Numbered from the stretch's first letter, positions 23,267 to 31,441 are shown. The stretch is DNA of 36,620 nucleotides from Gallionella sp. (GCA_030645775.1 JAUSLX010000168.1:1-36620), one strand, 5' to 3'. The notes: generated by a model not told the origin, from the letters alone. Program-made: numbers and translations.

Positions 23267-26218
23267 ATGAAACCTCAGTCCTCAGTCCTTAACCCTCAGT
23301 CCTCGGTCTTGACCACCTGTCCTTATTGTGGCGTTGGCTGTGGTGTTGAAGTCAAGGTCGGCGCGGAGACGGTCACTTTGGCAGGGGACAAGCGTCATCC
23401 GGCCAATTCCGGGCGGCTGTGCTCCAAGGGTGCGGCGCTGGCTGACACGCTGGATAACGAAGGGAAGTTGCTTTACCCACTGGTAAATAATCGCCGTACA
23501 TCCTGGGAGGATGCGCTGGGGCGTGTCGCTTCCGGGTTCAAGAAAATCATCACAGAACATGGGCCGGAGGCGGTCGCTTTTTACGTGTCCGGGCAGTTGC
23601 TGACCGAAGATTATTACGTCGCCAACAAGTTGATGAAGGGATTCATCGGCAGCGCGAACATCGACACCAATTCGCGCCTTTGCATGTCTACCGCAGTGGC
23701 GGCCCACAAGCGCGCTTTCGGTGCCGATGCGGTGCCGGTTTGTTATGAGGATGTCGAAACCGCAGACCTGGTCGTCATAGTTGGTTCCAACTATGCGTGG
23801 GCACACCCCGTGTTGTATCAGCGTCTGGTCGCCGCAAAAAAAGCGCGGCCCGAAATGCAGGTGGTCGTGATTGACCCGCGTCGTACCGCGACCTGTGATA
23901 TCGCCGATCTGCATCTGGCGATTGCGCCGGGGGCGGATGCGTATCTGTTCAACGGTCTGCTGCATCATTTGCGCCGCGAGGACGCACTTGATCTGGCTTA
24001 CGTCGAGGCGCATGTGGAGGGCTTTGCCGCTGCCTTTGCGGCGGCGCGCGAAGGCGGATCGATTCCGAAAGTGGCACGAATTTGCGGCCTTGCCGAGACA
24101 CAGTTGGGCGAGTTTTATCAATTATTTGCGCGTACCGGGCGCACCGTGACCATTTTCTCACAAGGCATCAACCAATCCTCCAGTGGCGTGGACAAGGCCA
24201 ACGCGATTATCAATGTGCACCTGGCCACCGGGCGCATAGGCCGTCCCGGCATGGGGCCTTTTTCGGTAACCGGTCAGCCCAACGCGATGGGCGGGCGGGA
24301 AGTGGGCGGTCTGGCCAATCAACTGGCGGCCCATATGGATTTCTCCGATCAGGCCAGTGTGGATCGGGTGGCGCGCTTCTGGAATGCGCCTAACATCGCA
24401 CAGGCACCGGGTCTGAAAGCCGTGGATATGTTTCAGGCCATCGCCTCGGGAAAGATCAAGGCAGTTTGGATCATGGGCACCAATCCGGTGGTCAGCATGC
24501 CAGATGCGGATCGGGTGCGTGCCGCCCTGTTGGGTTGCGAGCTGGTAGTGGTATCCGATTGCGTGCAACACACCGACACCACCGCCTGCGCCGACATTCT
24601 GCTGCCCGCCACAGGCTGGGGCGAAAAGGACGGTACGGTGACTAATTCCGAACGATGTATTTCCCGGCAGCGCGCCCTGTTGCCCGCATCGGGCGAAGCG
24701 CGGCCGGACTGGTGGATCATCTCCCGGGTCGCACAACGGATGGGCTATGCCGAGGCGTTCGACTATACCAAGCCAGCGCAGATTTTCCGCGAACATGCGC
24801 GCCTGTCGGGTTTTGAAAACAAAGGTAACGGGCAAGCCCGTCTCCCTCTCTCTAACTCTGATGAAACAACTAGCCATTCGTCTAAGCTGTCAAAAAACGG
24901 CAGCCAAGACGCTGGTTATCTCCCGCAAGCGGGAGAAAGGACAACCGAATCGCTACGCGAATTTCATATGAGCCGCGCCTTCGACATCAGCGCCTGGTCG
25001 GAACTGAGCGATGAAGAATACGATGCACTGCTACCTGCGCAATGGCCAGTGTACCTTACACCCCCCTTGGAAAAAGGGGGGCAGGGGGGATTTAACGGCA
25101 CACCGCGACTTTTTACAGACGGGAAGTTTTATACGCCCAACGGCCGCGCACGCATGGTCGCCGTCGCGCCTCGACTACCCGCCGTGGCGGTGGATAGCGA
25201 TTTTCCGCTGGTGCTGAATACCGGCCGGATACGCGACCAATGGCACACCATGACCCGTACCGGCAAGGTGCCGCGTCTGAACGCACATCTGCCGGAACCT
25301 TTCGTACAAGTTCAAATGTCCGACGCGCAAGGCTACCAGCTTGCCAATGGCGGCTTGGCGTGCCTGACCAGTCGCCACGGCAGCATGCTGGCGCGCATAC
25401 AGGTCAGTGAAGATCAGCGCCCGGGTTCGGTGTTCGTGCCCATGCACTGGAATGATGCGTTTGCCAAATCGGCACGTGTGGACGCGCTGGTCGCACCGAT
25501 CACCGATCCGATTTCCGGTCAGCCGGAATCCAAACACACGCCGGTACGGGTGGAGTCCTATCAGCCGGCCTGGCAGGGTTTTGTGCTCAGCCGTGTCCGG
25601 CTGGAATTGCCGGATACTCGTTACTGCGCCCATTCACAGGGTGCGGGTTACTGGCGACACGAGATCGCGGGCGAGCGCATACCACAGGATTGGTGCGAGT
25701 GGGTGCAAGCGGCCTTGCATCCACGACCCCCTCCCCCTTGCAGGGGGAGGGTTGGGGTGGGGGTAGAGCCGAGAGGAAATCTTGAATTCACCCCCTCCCC
25801 AACCCTCCCCCTGCAAGGGGGAGGGAGTGATGCAGAGAACACTTGTCAGTGGCTTGAATATCGCGATGCGGCGATGGGGCGTTATCGTGCCGCCTGTATT
25901 CTGGATGGTCGTCTGGAAGCGGTGTTTTTTATAGCAATGGATCATCGTTTGCCGGAACGCGAATGGCTCGCCAGCCTGTTTGGAAAAGCCAAACTTGAAG
26001 CCGCCGAACTAGCCGGATTGTTGGCCGCCCGCCCGCCCAAGGGGGGCGATACGGGGCATATCGTTTGTGCCTGTTATAGCGTGGGTGAAAAGACCATACT
26101 GAATGCGATTCAGGAGCAGGGTTTAGCCAGCGTGGAAGCGGTTGGTCAGTGCCTGAAGGCAGGCACCCAGTGCGGTTCCTGTGTGCCGGAAATTCGCCGC
26201 CTGCTGGAGCACCATTAA
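23267..26218 (+). CDS. nasA: Assimilatory nitrate reductase catalytic subunit
   Basis: Molybdopterin enzyme reducing nitrate to nitrite in the cytoplasm. The 983-residue chain has the [4Fe-4S] motif CPYCGVGC (C18, C21, C25) with C52 in GRLCSKG. The molybdopterin domains follow (FIGSANIDTNSRLCMSTAVAA with the Mo-ligand Cys region, GPFSVTGQPNAMGGREVGG, WIMGTNPVVSMPDADRVR). A C-terminal BFD-like [2Fe-2S] domain (CACYSVGEK, C934/C936; QCGSC, C969/C972) accepts electrons. Three foreign segments interrupt it at about residues 523-568, 597-610 and 820-855, all encoded by GC-rich repeats in frame, and the N-terminus PQSSVLNPQSSVL comes from a direct repeat. Their positions are between core motifs, so the enzyme could still fold. 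ATG 23267 has no good Shine-Dalgarno site; coupling to nirD is likely. Confidence 0.94.
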   Translation: MKPQSSVLNPQSSVLTTCPYCGVGCGVEVKVGAETVTLAGDKRHPANSGRLCSKGAALADTLDNEGKLLYPLVNNRRTSWEDALGRVASGFKKIITEHGPEAVAFYVSGQLLTEDYYVANKLMKGFIGSANIDTNSRLCMSTAVAAHKRAFGADAVPVCYEDVETADLVVIVGSNYAWAHPVLYQRLVAAKKARPEMQVVVIDPRRTATCDIADLHLAIAPGADAYLFNGLLHHLRREDALDLAYVEAHVEGFAAAFAAAREGGSIPKVARICGLAETQLGEFYQLFARTGRTVTIFSQGINQSSSGVDKANAIINVHLATGRIGRPGMGPFSVTGQPNAMGGREVGGLANQLAAHMDFSDQASVDRVARFWNAPNIAQAPGLKAVDMFQAIASGKIKAVWIMGTNPVVSMPDADRVRAALLGCELVVVSDCVQHTDTTACADILLPATGWGEKDGTVTNSERCISRQRALLPASGEARPDWWIISRVAQRMGYAEAFDYTKPAQIFREHARLSGFENKGNGQARLPLSNSDETTSHSSKLSKNGSQDAGYLPQAGERTTESLREFHMSRAFDISAWSELSDEEYDALLPAQWPVYLTPPLEKGGQGGFNGTPRLFTDGKFYTPNGRARMVAVAPRLPAVAVDSDFPLVLNTGRIRDQWHTMTRTGKVPRLNAHLPEPFVQVQMSDAQGYQLANGGLACLTSRHGSMLARIQVSEDQRPGSVFVPMHWNDAFAKSARVDALVAPITDPISGQPESKHTPVRVESYQPAWQGFVLSRVRLELPDTRYCAHSQGAGYWRHEIAGERIPQDWCEWVQAALHPRPPPPCRGRVGVGVEPRGNLEFTPSPTLPLQGGGSDAENTCQWLEYRDAAMGRYRAACILDGRLEAVFFIAMDHRLPEREWLASLFGKAKLEAAELAGLLAARPPKGGDTGHIVCACYSVGEKTILNAIQEQGLASVEAVGQCLKAGTQCGSCVPEIRRLLEHH
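23273..23310 (+). repeat. Class C direct repeat forming the NasA N-terminus
   Basis: CCTCAGTCCT occurs at 23273-23282, 23280-23289 and 23294-23303, followed by a degenerate fourth unit CCTCGGTCTT. The units encode PQSSVLNPQSSVL ahead of the TTCPYCGVGC motif. Related CTCAGTTCTCAG...CCTCAG sequence lies at 28413-28435, at the 3' end of the Bro-N pseudogene. Confidence 0.75.
24833..24970 (+). repeat. Insertion in nasA containing a peptide-coding palindromic repeat
   Basis: This stretch encodes a serine-rich segment and then LPQAGERTTESLREFHM, absent from usual NasA proteins between the FREHARLSGF and SRAFDISAWSELSDEEYD blocks. Its last 50 bases (24920-24969), starting with CTCCCGCAAGCGGGAG, align without gaps to 28789-28740 on the minus strand inside the Bro-N pseudogene. 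The 3' 24 bases differ at only two positions. Confidence 0.85.
25058..25094 (+). repeat. Class D palindrome in frame within nasA
   Basis: CACCCCCCTTGGAAAAAGGGG followed by GGCAGGGGGGAT encodes TPPLEKGGQGGF, roughly NasA residues 597-610. It follows the QWPVYL block and precedes the TPRLFTDGKFYTPNGRAR motif that normally comes next. Its arms are C6 and G6 around an A-rich loop, so it is a different repeat class from A. Confidence 0.8.
25726..25830 (+). repeat. Two class A copies in inverted orientation within nasA
   Basis: The left copy (25726-25763, CCCCCTCCCCCTTGCAGGGG plus GAGGGTTGGGGTGGGGG) and right copy (25791-25826) are inverted relative to each other, separated by a 27-base spacer. 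Together they encode residues about 820-855 of NasA in frame (PPPPCRGRVGVGVEPRG then TPSPTLPLQGGGSD). RNA from this region could fold into a very stable long hairpin inside the coding sequence. Confidence 0.88.
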
Positions 26219-26247
26219 CCCTAAGCCGGACAAGCCGCACCAAACTT

Positions 26248-26317
26248 GTAGGTCGGGATTTTATTCAGGAATATAAGCGATGAAACCACTTTATTCCTGA
26301 ATAAAATCCCGACCTAC
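26248..26317. repeat. Class B inverted repeat after nasA
   Basis: Two perfect 26-bp arms (26248-26273 and 26292-26317) starting GTAGGTCGGGATTTTATTCA and ending in the complement, with an 18-base spacer. It lies 30 bp after the nasA stop and could act as a transcript-end stabiliser or a weak terminator. No U tract follows. It belongs to the same family as 22834-22899 and 34385-34413. Confidence 0.9.
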
Positions 26318-26360
26318 GAAAAACACAAATCATGTCACGTTTTGCGATTCGTTTTGCTCT

Positions 26361-26398
26361 TTCCCTCGCTTGCGCGGGGGAGAGCGTAGCGAGGAGGC
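26361..26398. repeat. Degenerate class A repeat
   Basis: CCCTCGCTTGCGCGGGGGAG with a GC-rich tail resembles the class A core with a more decayed stem. It lies in the nasA-kinase intergenic space (26219-26480), where apart from the two repeats I see nothing. Confidence 0.5.
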
Positions 26399-26480
26399 AA
26401 TTGGAAAGGGGGAAACGAGGAAACGGGCATGGCGAGCTTCATTGTCAGGGGTGGCTCATTGCTATGCACGTTAAGCCTGT

Positions 26481-27434
26481 TTACACCCCGTAGGATTCCG
26501 GCAGGGTGCTGCGCGAAAATCCGCTGCGGGAAAAGTCGCGGTCCGCCGACATGTAGCGGGATAACACGGACTGCGTGGACATGCTGAAGCCGCGATACAA
26601 GTCCATGTCATAGTCGGACATGCGTATTTTGTGCGCCGCATTGCCGAAATCACGAATGAATTCATCCCATGTGGCGTAGCGCTGCTCCTTGTTTTTTTCC
26701 AATGCGCGCTCGATGACGGCAGTCAATTCCCCGGGCAGTCCCCGGCGATAAGTCGCTATCGGCGTGATGGGAAAGTTGTGAATGGCAATCCGCGCATCGA
26801 ATTCGGTCTCGGCTTCAAAAGTGTGCTTGCCTGTCAGCAGGCGGTAAAGCACAGCCCCCAGCGCATAAATGTCGGCGCGCTGATCGAGCGCTTCTCCATC
26901 CAGCTGTTCGGGAGACATATAGGCCAGACTGCCCGCTACGACTGCACCCATCTCGCTTACCGGAATCGCACAACCGAAATCGGCCAGTTTGGCGACTCCG
27001 TCAGGTCTCAGAATGATATTGCCCGGCTTGACATCGCGGTGAACGATGCCGAGTTCCGCCGCATAGCGCAAGGCATTGGCCACCTGTTCGACCACGGACA
27101 GCACGGTCTGGATGGGCAGCAGCGTGTCGTCGCGCTCATGGTTATCGAGCGGTTTGCCGTTGATGTATTCCATCACCAGATAGGCGCCGCTTTTCTCGTT
27201 CAGGTCGGCATCCAGCACATGGACTATATTCTTGTGATGCATTTTGAGTCCCAGTTCCACCTCGGTGGCGAACATGGTTTTATAAATCTCGGATTGGCGT
27301 CCACGGCGCAGTTGCTTGATGGCGACTGAAGCGAGCGTTTTGACGTGCTGGGCGTGATACACATCGGAGGTCGCACCACTGCCCAATAGTTTGACGATGG
27401 AATAATTGCCTATGTGGGTCGGGCTGGCGGCCAT
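26481..27434 (-). CDS. Ser/Thr protein kinase (Hanks type)
   Basis: A 317-residue soluble kinase. It shows the glycine loop LGSGATSDVYHA (17-28), VAIK lysine (K40), a canonical catalytic loop HRDVKPGN (132-139), DFG (152-154), YMSPEQL in place of the usual APE, and DIYALGAVLYRLLTG. The C-terminal 60 residues after the kinase fold are serine- and arginine-rich (MSTQSVLSRYMSADRDFSRS) and could hold autophosphorylation sites. No membrane helix is visible. It follows purU on the same strand after a 56-bp gap, so they may be co-transcribed. Its substrate is unknown; unlike the PP2C fusion at 17115-18839, it is an RD kinase and has no phosphatase domain. Confidence 0.92.
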   Translation of the reverse strand: MAASPTHIGNYSIVKLLGSGATSDVYHAQHVKTLASVAIKQLRRGRQSEIYKTMFATEVELGLKMHHKNIVHVLDADLNEKSGAYLVMEYINGKPLDNHERDDTLLPIQTVLSVVEQVANALRYAAELGIVHRDVKPGNIILRPDGVAKLADFGCAIPVSEMGAVVAGSLAYMSPEQLDGEALDQRADIYALGAVLYRLLTGKHTFEAETEFDARIAIHNFPITPIATYRRGLPGELTAVIERALEKNKEQRYATWDEFIRDFGNAAHKIRMSDYDMDLYRGFSMSTQSVLSRYMSADRDFSRSGFSRSTLPESYGV

Positions 27435-27490
27435 GCATTAGTTCATTGGATGGGACGCGTTATCCGACAAATCCGGGCGGAAAGGTTCAA

Positions 27491-28342
27491 TTACTTGAAC
27501 ACGATAGTCTTGTTGCCGCACACCAGCACGCGGTCTTCGACGTGGTAGCGCAGGCCGCGCGCCAGCACGGTTTTCTCGATGTCGCGCCCGTAGCGCACCA
27601 GATCATCGACTGTGTCGCCGTGGTCTATGCGCACCGTGTCTTGTTCGATGATAGGCCCCGCATCCAGCTCGTCAGTGACGTAATGACAGGTCGCGCCGAT
27701 CAGCTTGACGCCACGCAGATACGCCTGGTGATAGGGTTTCGCACCGACGAAGGAAGGCAGGAAGCTGTGGTGGATGTTGATGATTTTCCCCGTATAACGC
27801 CGGCACAGGAAAGGCGGCACAATCTGCATGAAACGCGCCAGCACCATGGTGTCGCCCCGGTATTCATCGAACAGTGCGGCGATTTTTTTAAAGGCGGCCA
27901 GCTTGTCCTGCATATCCACGTGGATAAACGGGATGCCGTGCCATTCGACGAAACTGCGCAAATCCTCGTGGTTGGAGATCACGCAGGGGATGTCCACTTG
28001 CAATTCACCGCTGCGCCAGCGATGCAGCAGGTCGTCCAGGCAATGATCCTGTTTGCTGACCAGAATCACCAGACGCTTGTTCAGTTTTGAGTCAGAAAGT
28101 TGCCAGTTCATCTCGAACGTTGCTGCCAGCGCGGCAAAACGGCGGCCAAATTCGTCCGCCGCGAAGGGCAGCGAATCGGCGCGTATCTCCTGACGCATGA
28201 AGAAGCGTTGCGCCTCCAGTTCGGTGTGATAACTCGCTTCGACGATAAATCCGCCGTGCTCGGCGATGAAGCCGCTCACTGCGGCGATAATCCCAGCCCG
28301 GTCGGGACAGGAAATGGTCAGGGTGTAGTGGTGAGTGGTCAT
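27491..28342 (-). CDS. purU: Formyltetrahydrofolate deformylase
   Basis: Hydrolyses 10-formyltetrahydrofolate to formate and tetrahydrofolate, balancing one-carbon pools and supplying formate for purine synthesis. The 283-residue protein has an N-terminal ACT domain (TLTISCPDRAGIIAAVSGFI, through about residue 85) and a C-terminal formyltransferase-fold domain. The active-site motif INIHHSFLPSFVGAKPYHQA (Asn and His) is present, and ATCHYVTDELDAGPII carries the catalytic aspartate. Length and motifs match E. coli PurU (280 residues). The ATG is at 28342 (minus strand). It may form a two-gene unit with the downstream kinase. The link to metH elsewhere in the window is through folate metabolism only; the genes are far apart. 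Confidence 0.96.
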   Translation of the reverse strand: MTTHHYTLTISCPDRAGIIAAVSGFIAEHGGFIVEASYHTELEAQRFFMRQEIRADSLPFAADEFGRRFAALAATFEMNWQLSDSKLNKRLVILVSKQDHCLDDLLHRWRSGELQVDIPCVISNHEDLRSFVEWHGIPFIHVDMQDKLAAFKKIAALFDEYRGDTMVLARFMQIVPPFLCRRYTGKIINIHHSFLPSFVGAKPYHQAYLRGVKLIGATCHYVTDELDAGPIIEQDTVRIDHGDTVDDLVRYGRDIEKTVLARGLRYHVEDRVLVCGNKTIVFK

Positions 28343-28429
28343 TGCGTGTTACCAGAAATAAACTGCAAGGATTTTAACGGATAAGCTCGGCGTGTTCGTA
28401 AAAAGAGTGAACTCAGTTCTCAGCCTTCC

Positions 28430-29345
28430 TCAGTTTTTTGCAGTGCTGTCCGTCAATTGCTTAAAGTTCCCGGTCGAAATTACTGGCTTGCCGGTTTGCA
28501 GCTCAATATCCTTGCGCGTCCTGCCCGCCACCTCACCGCCATCTTTCGCGTCCTTTTTCAGCGGTTCGATGCCTTGTGAATCACGGTCACGGTGCAACTT
28601 GGTGGTTGTCGCTTCGCCCAGCATGGTCAGGATAAGTTCGATGTCTGTCATGTGGTCACGCAGGTTTTCACGCGCCAGCGACTTAACTTGCCTGTATTCG
28701 TCCACCTTCAGATCGAAAGTGCCTTGCATAATTTCGGGAATATGCAATTCGCGTAACGATTCGTTCGCCTCCTCGCCCGCGTGCGGGAGAGGATTGAGGA
28801 GAGGGCGGAGTCAGGATGGCAAATTCCAGGCCGGATGCAATGCCGCGCTGCTTCCATTCATCGGTCAAATCCTGTCGCACCGCGATACCGCGCAAGCGCT
28901 TGTCTATCCACCCCTTCGGATAGCCCTTCTTTTCGTATAAATCCTGCATCCGCCCCATCGCAAGCTCAGGATTTTCGATTTCCTTTACCCGCTCGTAACC
29001 CACTTTCGCCAGCCAACGCTTGAATGGTTCTGCCTGTGGCGAAGGGATGGACTGAATGATGCGGAACAAGCCCTCGGTGTTGGCGCAATTGGTTTTCCTT
29101 AGTTTTCCGTCTGGTGCCAACAGAGGAAGGGGGGTACAAGTTGTACCCCAGTTGTCATCCAGCAGCGGGTCACGGCTGCGCATTTTTTTGATGTATTGCT
29201 TCACATCTACCGAATCAGTTAACACCGCCACCACATCAACAATGGCAAACCACCACTCCTCGTTATGCCATGCACGGCGAATCGACTTTTCCTGAAAAAT
29301 AGCAGCGTGAGCGACGGGTTCAATTATTGTGTCTGTCTTGCTCAT
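28430..29345 (-). pseudogene. Bro-N domain gene broken by a repeat insertion
   Basis: Two frames of one ancestral gene. The first part (from ATG at 29345) reads as a Bro-N/antirepressor-like domain: AIFQEKSIRRAWHNEEWWFA, SVDVKQYIKKMRSRDPLL, NTEGLFRIIQSIPSP, then ASGLEFAILT. At that point a class A repeat enters and the frame drifts into unrelated sequence. The second part, one frame over, continues the family pattern with HIPEIMQGTFDLKVDEYRQV, ENLRDHMTDIELILTMLGEA and AGRTRKDIELQTGKPV, ending at 28430. Frame phases of the two parts differ by one base. Such genes are often phage-derived or carried in genomic islands. A truncated N-terminal protein could still be made. Confidence 0.85.
28740..28806 (-). 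repeat. Class A repeat with conserved 3' tail inside the Bro-N gene
   Basis: Minus-strand CTCCCGCACGCGGGCGAG core, preceded by CCCTCTCCTCAATCCT and followed by a tail reading CGAATCGTTACGCGAATTGC. Core plus tail (28789 to 28740) align without gaps over 50 bases with 24920-24969 in nasA. In the downstream frame it encodes LPHAGEEANESLRELHI, close to LPQAGERTTESLREFHM in NasA. Its length is not a multiple of three relative to the host gene, which causes the frameshift. Confidence 0.85.
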
Positions 29346-29445
29346 GAATTTTATCTCCCCTTTTCAGTTGCCTGTCTGGCTATGCAGCAAGAAATAATCG
29401 CGATTATGAGTATTGCGGTGATGGGGCATGTTTATGTCCGGCGAA

Positions 29446-29979
29446 CTATTTGATGATTCTTTCTAGCGCGCCATCTTGCAAACACTGTAGGTTTAATAGT
29501 GCAGGCGATCGATTAAAAAATTCACGTAAAGGAGCTTTTGCGCTATGCCAGCCAGCACCATCCGTAATCCAAATAAATTCGCTTTTGTATTTTTGATTCT
29601 CCGTGTCTGTATGCCCATGCTCTGCGAAAAAGGCACTTACATCTTTATATTCGCCAGCAGTTGACTTAAGTTTTGAACCGCCACCACCATAAAAATTCGT
29701 CTCGATAAAGTACAAGCGGTTTGCTATTTGCACAGCGAAATCTATTCGTCTATCAGTTTTATCTACCGCAATATCAATATGCCATTCCGCTTTAATTTTG
29801 GCTTTAGTAGCTTGCGCCATATAAACACCACCTTGTTTCGAGGCTGCACTTGCGATGAATGGCTCAACTATGCTTTCCATCATCGTTCCAGTTCTATTTT
29901 TCCTCGCATTAGAATCTAGGCCAACCTCTGCACCCGTCGCGTATTCCTGCTTCGGTATCTTCATCATTTGCCTTTCCAA
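29446..29979 (-). pseudogene. C-terminal part of a DpnII/MboI-type restriction endonuclease
   Basis: The 177-residue frame reads VGLDSNARKNRTGTMMESIV, then DRRIDFAVQIANRLYFIETN directly followed by FYGGGGSKLKSTAGEYKDVS and IWITDGAGWHSAKAPLREFF. These are conserved blocks of the DpnII family, which cuts GATC when unmethylated. Full DpnII enzymes have about 290 residues; roughly the first 110 are absent, and a TAG in the same frame near 30010-30030 stops further extension. No cognate adenine methyltransferase is visible in the window. An active enzyme would be dangerous without one, so this is probably an inactive remnant. The catalytic D..E-N core may still be present in the fragment. Confidence 0.83.
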
Positions 29980-30049
29980 AAGTAGCGTTAATTTTACGTC
30001 ACCTTTGGAGGACTATTTTTCGGGGGGAGTCTCAATCACCAAGAGCCAA

Positions 30050-30226
30050 TTAATTAGAGCTCGTAGAACGCCCTATTTCAGTATCAAAATAATCATCTGA
30101 ACTTAGAATAATCTCTTCATGCTTATAAAGTAAAGTTGCCTTTTCAATAGCATTCTCAATTGAATTTGCTTCAATTTCAATAATTTTAGAAAGCGTTTCT
30201 TTTATTTTAATTTCAAAAGTCTTCAT
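30050..30226 (-). CDS. DpnD/PcfM-like small protein
   Basis: A 58-residue protein beginning MKTFEIKIKETLSKIIEIEA with NAIEKATLLYKHEEIILSSD and an acidic tail. This is the pattern of DpnD/PcfM-family proteins, which accompany DpnI/DpnII restriction loci and conjugative elements and have no known function. It precedes the DpnII remnant on the same strand and is much more AT-rich than the surrounding chromosome, a sign of transfer together with the restriction gene. Its ATG overlaps the TGA of the truncated IS30 frame (ATGA, 30223-30226), so translation may be coupled by accident of the insertion. Confidence 0.8.
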   Translation of the reverse strand: MKTFEIKIKETLSKIIEIEANSIENAIEKATLLYKHEEIILSSDDYFDTEIGRSTSSN

Positions 30227-30408
30227 AGTCTGCCAACGCCACGCGGCATCTTCGGACGAACCCAGCCGTTACGCTTCAACTCCCTACTCAGCGTCTCCGC
30301 AGAACGACCAAGTTCACGAGCAATTTGACTAGGCTTGAACCCCATCGATAACTGTGTCTGGATCATCGTTCTCTCTTCAATACTCAACTGCTTGTATATT
30401 TTTCCCAT
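30223..30408 (-). mobile_element. IS30-family transposase N-terminal fragment
   Basis: From ATG 30408 the frame reads YKQLSIEERTMIQTQLSMGF, then KPSQIARELGRSAETLSREL and KRNGWVRPKMPRGVGRL. This is the helix-turn-helix N-terminus of IS30-type transposases (full length about 320-380 residues). The catalytic DDE domain is missing: the frame stops at 30223-30225 exactly at the DpnD start. Sequence upstream to 30483 stays open and may include the element's outer end. The break point suggests the element was cut when the restriction-locus segment was joined, or the reverse. Confidence 0.85.
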
Positions 30409-30578
30409 GCAATATTTTCCTCTAAAAACGTTGCACTTGGTTTTTGAGCGCGCCCTTCTTTTTAGGTAAGCGCGAAGTAACAAAGCATCATTCGGGAAAT
30501 TTATTGCCCCCTCCTACTCATCACTTATTCTAAGTGCGATTGCGGCAGCCCATTGATTACGTTCTATTTTGCTAATTG

Positions 30579-31298
30579 TTAATTACCAAGCCCAACTCGA
30601 TTTCGATGCTCCGAAATAAATGTAGTCGCAGGTTTGATGCCCCGTGGCAACTTGAACTGAGACGTGCATTGTTGCCGCCAGATTTCAATTGCACGAATAG
30701 TCTGCGGGGATTTCCAGATTAAATTCAAACCGTCGTCCATCGCGAAGTAACCGTTCTCAAATAACTTGTCGTGCAGGGTGCATAAACAGATGGTGTTGGA
30801 AAGCAAGCCGCGTGCTTCGGGATGGTCAGCCCAGCGAGCAATATGGCTGGAGACTAACAGTCCTTTGTCATTAACATCGCACAGTGCACAACTATTACGG
30901 TAGTTAGCAAGCGTTTGTTTCCGTAGCGCGTTCATTCCTCTTCTGACCCGAAGCAATGAGACATCGCTGGATGTTTCAACATCGGTTAATACAAGCAGCC
31001 CTTCCTCAACGGCATTCTCCAATACATCATCGGGCAGGTCTTCGTCTGCAGCGCTGACGGGGACTTGGTTAAGCGTATATATGCCCACGTCTGAGAAGAA
31101 TAAATATTTTTCATCTCGCAACTCTTGCAATACTCGGCTGACCGTTTGTCCGGGTGTTTTTCCGGTACTGCCAGTGTCTCTGGTGATGTTGCTTAATTCT
31201 TGTGCGAGAAAGACATCACGCTCGATGCGAATGGTTGAATTGCGCGCCGCATATCTTTCCAGTGCAAACTTGACGGCTTGATGCCAAGTGAATGACAT
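30579..31298 (-). CDS. HNH-domain protein, probable restriction-type endonuclease
   Basis: A 239-residue protein with a C-terminal HNH nuclease domain: RVRRGMNALRKQTLANYRNS, then CALC (zinc-type Cys pair), SSHIARWADHPEARGLLSNT and CLCTLHDKLFENGYFAMDDG. This is the HNH_2-like layout seen in many predicted restriction endonucleases, with the SHI..W histidine, the asparagine and the LHD histidine. The N-terminal half (about 1-95, MSFTWHQAVKFALERYAARN, then LQELRDEKYLFFSDVGIYTL) looks like a winged-helix or specificity domain. No methyltransferase is adjacent. It appears intact and may act alone against modified or foreign DNA, or be an orphan of a lost system. Confidence 0.82.
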   Translation of the reverse strand: MSFTWHQAVKFALERYAARNSTIRIERDVFLAQELSNITRDTGSTGKTPGQTVSRVLQELRDEKYLFFSDVGIYTLNQVPVSAADEDLPDDVLENAVEEGLLVLTDVETSSDVSLLRVRRGMNALRKQTLANYRNSCALCDVNDKGLLVSSHIARWADHPEARGLLSNTICLCTLHDKLFENGYFAMDDGLNLIWKSPQTIRAIEIWRQQCTSQFKLPRGIKPATTFISEHRNRVGLGN

Positions 31299-31441
31299 AA
31301 GTTGATCCTTTTAATAAGTAATTTCTCGACTTGATCCTAACATGCTGTGCACTGGATTGGATCGGAACTATCCAGAATCCGGCAACTGCCATCAACTACA
31401 CAAGCTGCCTAATTCAATAACTCCTTGCTTCAATGAAGATT

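Noticed and set aside
23273-23310. CRISPR-like repetition at the start of nasA
   Set aside because: Units are only 10 bases, overlap or abut, and have no spacers; they are a short direct repeat within coding sequence. The dispersed palindromes elsewhere also lack the regular spacing of a CRISPR array.
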